This document shows, piece after piece, positions 24,253 to 28,953 of a stretch of DNA of 28,953 bases (positions within the stretch are counted from its first letter, which is position 1; the number at the start of each line of letters is the position of its first letter). Both the position numbers and the translations under genes were made by a program. A model generated the notes under the pieces. The model was given only the letters and a program-made list of their open reading frames with translations, had not been told where the DNA came from and ran no database searches. This stretch comes from Bacteroidota bacterium (GTDB lineage: Bacteria; Bacteroidota; Bacteroidia; Bacteroidales; PUMT01), in the NCBI GenBank assembly GCA_003556985.1, contig PWPZ01000025.1, positions 1 to 28,953 on the forward strand, in the 5' to 3' direction.

Positions 24253-25623
24253 ATGGAAAAGTTAAATAATTTTATTGAGGAAAATAAAGGCCGGTTTGTT
24301 GAAGAATTGTTTGGTCTTTTGCGCATCCCTTCGGTCAGCTCCAAAAACGAGCATAAGGCGGATATGCACAAGGCGGCCGAATATATAAAAAAATCTCTTC
24401 TGGACGCAGGTGCAAAGACGGCCGAAATATTGCCAACCGACGGTCATCCGGTGGTTTACGCTGAAAAGATCATTGACCCCTCCTTGCCTGTTGTTATGGT
24501 ATACGGCCATTATGATGTTCAGCCGGTCGAACCTGTAGAACTTTGGAAATCTCCCCCTTTTGAACCCGAGATAAGGGATGAGAGGATATGGGGCAGGGGA
24601 GCAGATGATGATAAGGGGCAATTATTCATGCATGTAAAAGCCTTTGAATTTATGGTGAAAAACGGTTCCCTTCCCTGTAACGTAAAATTCATGATTGAGG
24701 GGGAGGAAGAAATTGGTTCTCCCAGCCTGGGCAAGTTCTGCGAAGAAAATGCCGGAAAGCTTAAATGTGATGTAATACTCGTTTCCGATACAAGCATGAT
24801 TGGCCGGGATGTGCCTTCGATAACCACCGGGTTGCGCGGACTAAGTTATGTTGAGGTTGAAGTTACAGGGCCCAACCGGGATCTTCATTCCGGATTGTAT
24901 GGTGGTGCCGTGGTTAATCCGGTTAATGTGCTTGCCAAAATGATAGCCTCTCTCACCGATGAAAACAACAGGATCACCATTTCTGGTTTTTATGATGATG
25001 TTGTCGGGGTAAGTCAGGAAGAACGCCAGGCAATGGGCAAGGCACCCTTCGATATAGAGAAGTACAAGAAGGAAATAGATGTTGATGAGCTGGGCGGGGA
25101 AGCCGGTTATTCAACCATGGAGCGTACAGGTATACGTCCCTCACTCGATGTAAACGGCATATGGGGAGGATACACCGGTGAAGGAGCGAAAACCATACTT
25201 CCGTCCAAAGCGTTTGCCAAAATATCGATGAGGCTTGTTCCGGATCAGAATTCCAAAAAGATAGATGAGTTGTTTATCAGTCATTTTAAATCAATAGCGC
25301 CCCCCGGTGTCAGGGTTGATGTACGTGTGCTCCATGGCGGAGAAGGGTATGTTTCTCCGGTAGATCACTCCGCCTACCGGGCTGCAAGCAAGGCATACGA
25401 AGATACCTTTGGTAAAAAGCCCGTACCTTTCCGAAGCGGTGGAAGTATACCCATTATTTCCCTTTTTGAAAAAGTCCTTGGTGTCAAATCAATATTAATG
25501 GGATTCGGACTGGAAAGCGATGCTATCCATTCACCCAACGAGAATTATCCCTTGTGGAATTTTTACAAGGGAATTGAGACTATACCGCTGTTTTACGATT
25601 ATTATTCAAAAGAGATGGAATAG
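24253..25623 (+). CDS. M20 family metallopeptidase (dipeptidase)
   Basis: A 456-residue cytoplasmic dipeptidase-type M20 peptidase (carnosinase/CNDP-like group). Metal and catalytic residues are visible: His86 and Asp88 in GHYDVQP, the bridging Asp near 119 in WGRGADDDKGQ, the Glu pair in MIEGEEEIGS, Asp in LVSDTSM, and the last His in SDAIHSPNENYPLWNF. The internal dimerisation domain contains DLHSGLYGG. Family length is typical. There is no signal peptide. It is the third gene of the gpmI operon and ends 49 bp before a strong terminator. The natural dipeptide substrate is not evident; the link with gpmI is probably only shared transcription. Confidence 0.95.
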   Translation: MEKLNNFIEENKGRFVEELFGLLRIPSVSSKNEHKADMHKAAEYIKKSLLDAGAKTAEILPTDGHPVVYAEKIIDPSLPVVMVYGHYDVQPVEPVELWKSPPFEPEIRDERIWGRGADDDKGQLFMHVKAFEFMVKNGSLPCNVKFMIEGEEEIGSPSLGKFCEENAGKLKCDVILVSDTSMIGRDVPSITTGLRGLSYVEVEVTGPNRDLHSGLYGGAVVNPVNVLAKMIASLTDENNRITISGFYDDVVGVSQEERQAMGKAPFDIEKYKKEIDVDELGGEAGYSTMERTGIRPSLDVNGIWGGYTGEGAKTILPSKAFAKISMRLVPDQNSKKIDELFISHFKSIAPPGVRVDVRVLHGGEGYVSPVDHSAYRAASKAYEDTFGKKPVPFRSGGSIPIISLFEKVLGVKSILMGFGLESDAIHSPNENYPLWNFYKGIETIPLFYDYYSKEME

Positions 25624-25671
25624 TTCAGGCATGTAAAGACTGCATGTAATGACTGTTTAAGCCAGCTTTCG

Positions 25672-25702
25672 AAACCGGTTACCTTTAAGGGACCGGTTTT
25701 TT
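25672..25702 (+). terminator. Rho-independent terminator of the gpmI operon
   Basis: AAACCGGT (25672-25679) pairs with ACCGGTTT (25692-25699), with a small inner CCTTTAAGG palindrome in the loop and a run of six T. It lies 49 bp after the M20 peptidase stop. Confidence 0.9.
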
Positions 25703-25892
25703 AATTCGCAATAGCCATATCTTTTATCACACATGCCTTTTTGGAAAAGCCCCTCCAAAACATCACCGCGATTTTAAGGACGCGAGTTTTCAAGCCAAAC
25801 TAAATAAAACAAGTAATAAGCAGTTGGGTATGCCAAAAATAAGGGGGTGTGGTTGAAATAAATAACAAAATAGTTAATTATATGCACAAAAA

Positions 25893-25924
25893 TTTGGGGG
25901 TAATAAACAAAAAATATATATTTG
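25893..25924 (+). promoter_or_regulatory. Promoter of glutamine synthetase
   Basis: TTTG (25893-25896), 20 bp, TATATTTG (25917-25924): an exact Bacteroidota-type promoter. The distance from the -7 box to the ATG at 25968 is 44 bp. No clear nitrogen-control operator was recognised. Confidence 0.82.
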
Positions 25925-25967
25925 TGTCATAATTCACTCCCTTTTAATAATAAAAAATTATTTGATT

Positions 25968-28157
25968 ATGGGTACACTTCGCTTTAATGCGCTGGAAAAA
26001 GCTGTTTCCCGCCATCCACTGGAGATAAAATCTCCTTCTGCCAAAACATCCGAATATTACGCAACAAATGTATTCAACAAACAGAGAATGCAGGAATATT
26101 TATCACAGGAGGCGTTTGACAATGTTATGGAGGCAATCAACAAAGGCTCTAAAATCGATCGCAGGATTGCAAACCAGATTTCTTCGGGTATGAAAGCATG
26201 GGCCCTGGACAAGGGAGTGACTCATTATACTCACTGGTTCCATCCACTCACAGGATCAACCGCGGAAAAACATGATGCCTTTTTTGAGCCTGCCTCCGAT
26301 GCATATGTAATTGAGAATTTTGACGGCACCAAACTTGTACAGCAGGAGCCCGATGCCTCAAGTTTACCCAGCGGGGGCATGAGAAACACCTTCGAGGCTC
26401 GTGGATACACAGCATGGGATCCTTCATCACCGGCCTTTGTTATGGGATCTACCTTGTGTATCCCATCAGTTTATGTTTCCTTCAAGGGGGATTCGCTTGA
26501 TTACAAAACTCCTCTGTTAAAATCAATTGAGGCGGTTGATAAAGCTGCGGTTGATTTGTGCAATTATTTTGACAAGAGTGTTACCAGGGTGAATGTTGGA
26601 CTGGGTTGTGAGCAGGAATATTTTCTGGTTGACGATGCACTGTTCAATGCCCGGCCGGATCTGAAACTGACCGACCGCACGCTTATGGGGCATTCTGCCG
26701 CCAAAGACCAGCAGCTTGCCGACCATTATTTTGGCTATATACCAATGAGGGTTGCTGCTTTTATGCAGGATTTTGAAATAGAGGCTTATAAACTGGGTAT
26801 ACCGGTAAAGACCCGTCATAACGAAGTGGCTCCCAACCAGTATGAATGTGCGCCGGTGTTTGAGGAGGTAAACCTGGCCGTTGATCATAACCAGCTGCTT
26901 ATGACGATTATGAAAAGAGTTGCCAAAAAGCATAATTTCAAAGTTATTTTCCATGAAAAACCCTACAAGGATATTAATGGTTCCGGTAAACACTGCAACT
27001 GGTCACTGATTACAAATACAGGTGTAAATCTGTTTTCTCCCGGCAAAACTCCCAAGACCAACATGCTGTTCCTTGCTTCACTGGTATCGGTAATAAAGGG
27101 AGTATATGAATATCAGGATTTGTTGAGGGCGAGCATTGTGTCGCTGGGTAACGAACACCGGCTGGGAGCTTCGGAAGCCCCGCCAGCCATCATGTCGGTT
27201 TTTCTGGGTGAAGAGATTGGCAGGATACTTAATGAAATAGAATCAAGGGTGTCGGGTAAAAAGATGAGTCCCGATGAAAAAACAGAACTTAAGCTTGATG
27301 TAGGAAAAATTCCTGAAATACTGCCCGATAATACCGACAGAAACCGTACTTCTCCCTTTGCTTTTACCGGTAATCGTTTTGAATTCAGGGCTGTGGGATC
27401 GGCAGCCAATGTATCCTCTCCCATGATAGCTCTGAATACTATTGTTGCAAGGCAATTCAGGGAGTTTAAAAAGGAGGTGGATCAGCTTATAGAAAGTGGC
27501 GTCAAGAAGGACGAAGCTATATTCCAGGTAATTAAAAAATTCACTCTTGCCTCAAAAAAAATAAGATTTGACGGAAACAACTATTCGGAAGAATGGGCGA
27601 AAGAAGCTGAGAAACGGGGACTGACAAACATAAATGATGTCCTGGAGGCATTATCGGCAATCGTTACTCCTGAGGCAAAAAAGCTTTATTCCGAATTGAA
27701 CGTGTTTACTGAGCGGGAACTTGAGGCCAGGCTTGAGATCGAAATTGAAAAATACAATAAGAAGCTGCAGATTGAATCCCGGGTGCTTGGTGATCTGGCC
27801 GTGAACCACATTCTCCCGACCGTGTACCGGTATCAGAATATACTTATTGAAAATGTGAAAGGGTTGAAAGAGCTTTTCAGTGACGGTGATTATGAAAAGC
27901 TTTCATCTACACAGATGGCAACCATCAAAGAGATATCCAGTCGTGCGGCAATGGTCAATATCAAGGTTAACAACATGATAGATGAAAGAAGGAAGGCAAA
28001 TGTAATTGAAGATATCGATAAAAAGGCAAAAGTCTATTCCAAAAAGGTAAAACCTTATTTGAATGAAATACGTTACCAGATCGATCATCTTGAAATGATT
28101 GTTGATGATGAGATGTGGCCGCTTCCCAAGTACCGTGAATTGCTTTTCATAAGATAG
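25968..28157 (+). CDS. glnN: Glutamine synthetase type III
   Basis: GSIII makes glutamine from glutamate, ammonia and ATP, the main ammonium-assimilation step in many Bacteroidota. The 729 residues match the usual ~730 of this dodecameric class, much longer than GSI or GSII. Class signatures are present: HWFHPLTGSTAEKHDAFFEP, the metal and substrate region LGCEQEYFLV, RHNEVAPNQYECAPVFEE, the HEKPYKDINGSGKHCNWSL block with the substrate-binding glycine and His, and NRTSPFAFTGNRFEFRAVGS. The C-terminal ~150 residues are the long helical GSIII extension. A TTG two codons upstream is in frame, but the ATG (MGTLRF) is the better start. It is a single-gene transcription unit with its own promoter and terminator; no glnB or regulator is adjacent. 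Confidence 0.97.
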   Translation: MGTLRFNALEKAVSRHPLEIKSPSAKTSEYYATNVFNKQRMQEYLSQEAFDNVMEAINKGSKIDRRIANQISSGMKAWALDKGVTHYTHWFHPLTGSTAEKHDAFFEPASDAYVIENFDGTKLVQQEPDASSLPSGGMRNTFEARGYTAWDPSSPAFVMGSTLCIPSVYVSFKGDSLDYKTPLLKSIEAVDKAAVDLCNYFDKSVTRVNVGLGCEQEYFLVDDALFNARPDLKLTDRTLMGHSAAKDQQLADHYFGYIPMRVAAFMQDFEIEAYKLGIPVKTRHNEVAPNQYECAPVFEEVNLAVDHNQLLMTIMKRVAKKHNFKVIFHEKPYKDINGSGKHCNWSLITNTGVNLFSPGKTPKTNMLFLASLVSVIKGVYEYQDLLRASIVSLGNEHRLGASEAPPAIMSVFLGEEIGRILNEIESRVSGKKMSPDEKTELKLDVGKIPEILPDNTDRNRTSPFAFTGNRFEFRAVGSAANVSSPMIALNTIVARQFREFKKEVDQLIESGVKKDEAIFQVIKKFTLASKKIRFDGNNYSEEWAKEAEKRGLTNINDVLEALSAIVTPEAKKLYSELNVFTERELEARLEIEIEKYNKKLQIESRVLGDLAVNHILPTVYRYQNILIENVKGLKELFSDGDYEKLSSTQMATIKEISSRAAMVNIKVNNMIDERRKANVIEDIDKKAKVYSKKVKPYLNEIRYQIDHLEMIVDDEMWPLPKYRELLFIR

Positions 28158-28198
28158 TTTCAGATATAAGGTTGATGGTTTTTTTTCTTGTGTTTGGG

Positions 28199-28230
28199 AA
28201 AACCGGGGCAATATTATTAGCCCCGGTTTT
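28199..28230 (+). terminator. Rho-independent terminator of glnN
   Basis: AAAACCGGGGC (28199-28209), 10-nt AT loop, GCCCCGGTTTT (28220-28230): eleven perfect pairs with a GC-rich core and T-ended right arm, 42 bp after the glnN stop. Confidence 0.92.
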
Positions 28231-28371
28231 GTTATTATAATATATTCCGAAGTTCCCGTAATACTGAATTTTTGCCAAAGGAGAAGGTCTGTAATTCTGA
28301 TATTTATGGCATATGGTTTTTTTGAATCAGAAATTTCTACTTTTACAAAGGAATTATAATATACTACTGAG

Positions 28372-28953
28372 ATGAGGAGCTGTATCCACCTTGCAATTAT
28401 TATTGCCGGTTTATTTATGTTTTCAGACACATACTCCCAATCCCGCCGTTTGGCCAAAGCCGAGCAGGCCTATGATGCCGGGGAATACTATGAGGCCATT
28501 GACCTTTACAGGAATGCTTATTCCAGGGTGAAGGACCGGGATATGCGTACTGAATTAACCTTCATTATTGCCAGATGCTATATGAAGGTTTCCGATACCC
28601 GTCAGGCGGAAGCATGGTTTCGCAGAACAGTTACCCGCAATCATGATGACCCCGAGGTTTACTGGTATTATGCGGAAGCCCTTAAGATGAGTGAGAAGTA
28701 TGAAGAGGCCATAGAACAATACGAAATTTACCGGGAGCTTGTTCCTGACGATCCCCGCGGTGAAACAGGGATAAAATCGGCCGAACTTGCTTTGAACTGG
28801 ATTGAAAATCCCACCTCGTACGAGATAGAGGAGGCAGGTTTCATCAACTCCAGGCTAAGCGATTTTTCTCCTGCTTTTGCCAGCGGCGATCATACAATCG
28901 TGTATTTTACTTCCTCCAGAGAGAATGACGGAAATGAACAGAACGGTGTTACG
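28372..28953 (+). CDS. TPR and PD40-repeat exported protein, PorE-like, 3' end outside window
   Basis: The first 194 residues of a gene cut by the window edge. A signal peptide (MRSCIHLAIIIAGLFMFSD, cleavage near SQS) is followed by TPR-like helices (~25-145: KAEQAYDAGEYYEAIDLYRN, ARCYMKVSDTRQAEAWFRRT, YYAEALKMSEKYEEAIEQYE). The start of a PD40 beta-propeller follows (DFSPAFASGDHTIVYFTSSR, ENDG). TPR then PD40, and usually a carboxypeptidase-regulatory-like and an OmpA-like domain, is the layout of the T9SS protein PorE and its paralogues. Whether the OmpA domain is present cannot be seen. The start at 28372 is the first ATG that gives a signal peptide; no convincing promoter was found after the glnN terminator. 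Confidence 0.85.
   Translation, partial: MRSCIHLAIIIAGLFMFSDTYSQSRRLAKAEQAYDAGEYYEAIDLYRNAYSRVKDRDMRTELTFIIARCYMKVSDTRQAEAWFRRTVTRNHDDPEVYWYYAEALKMSEKYEEAIEQYEIYRELVPDDPRGETGIKSAELALNWIENPTSYEIEEAGFINSRLSDFSPAFASGDHTIVYFTSSRENDGNEQNGVT

Larger units (their letters stand above)
25624..25967. other. 344-bp intergenic region between the M20 peptidase and glnN
   Basis: It holds the operon terminator (25672-25702) and the glnN promoter (25893-25924). Between them lie about 190 bp of AT-rich DNA without a credible gene or further dyad that I could make out. Confidence 0.7.

Noticed and set aside
25962..25967. TTG start for glutamine synthetase two codons upstream
   Set aside because: The ATG at 25968 gives the usual N-terminus and length of the family.
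28338..28345. TACTTTTA as -7 box for the PorE-like gene
   Set aside because: It differs from the consensus at the last base, and the nearest TTTG is only 13 bp upstream.
27903..28457. Minus-strand open frame (184 codons) covering the glnN 3' end and terminator
   Set aside because: It runs across glnN coding sequence, a strong terminator and the next gene's start, and its product is low-complexity and unrecognised.

Overview
The window reads as Bacteroidota chromosome, most likely a Bacteroidales-type or related environmental lineage. The evidence is a PorP/SprF-type membrane protein, a type B (gliding-motility-type) C-terminal secretion domain, a type III glutamine synthetase, DUF4783 and DUF3109 proteins, and several promoters of the Bacteroidota form TTTG-N18-20-TAnnTTTG in place of -35/-10 boxes. 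Genus cannot be told from this sequence. No rRNA gene, CRISPR array, insertion sequence or prophage is visible.

Layout. 1-1172: 3' part of der (ribosome-assembly GTPase, + strand), meeting head-on a long minus-strand block. 11441-1183 (minus, in transcription order): a 1206-residue secreted glycine-rich adhesin-like protein with a type B sorting domain, a PorP/SprF-like outer-membrane protein, a PD40-PKD protein, an unrecognised secreted protein, and a large membrane sensor with a 14-blade periplasmic propeller and a cytoplasmic SpoIIE/PP2C phosphatase. The first three are almost contiguous and form a type IX secretion system (T9SS) surface-protein operon. 15742-11532 (minus): rlmH, then a 1236-residue polytopic NtrY-like histidine kinase.

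16019-16423 (+): a DUF4783 protein, ending at a bidirectional terminator shared with the convergent minus-strand ECF sigma factor gene (16620-17135). Further up the minus strand is a MerR regulator with a cobalamin-binding domain of the CarH/LitR photoreceptor type (17660-18547). The sigma gene has a near-ideal promoter. No carotenoid or photolyase gene lies near this pair. Then come an O-methyltransferase (18876-19514) and an M16 zinc peptidase (19692-20912), both minus.

21045-21117 (+): tRNA-Phe(GAA) with its own promoter and terminator, followed by a perfect 11-bp tandem repeat. 21317-21943 (minus): a small DUF3267 membrane metalloprotease, divergent from the + operon gpmI - DUF3109 - M20 dipeptidase (22113-25623). 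25968-28157 (+): type III glutamine synthetase, with clear promoter and terminator. 28372-end (+): the start of a TPR-PD40 protein resembling T9SS component PorE, cut by the window edge.

Most of the window is housekeeping. The parts most worth a second look are the T9SS adhesin/PorP/PD40 operon with its downstream propeller-phosphatase, and the CarH-like regulator plus sigma factor without any obvious light-protection target genes.
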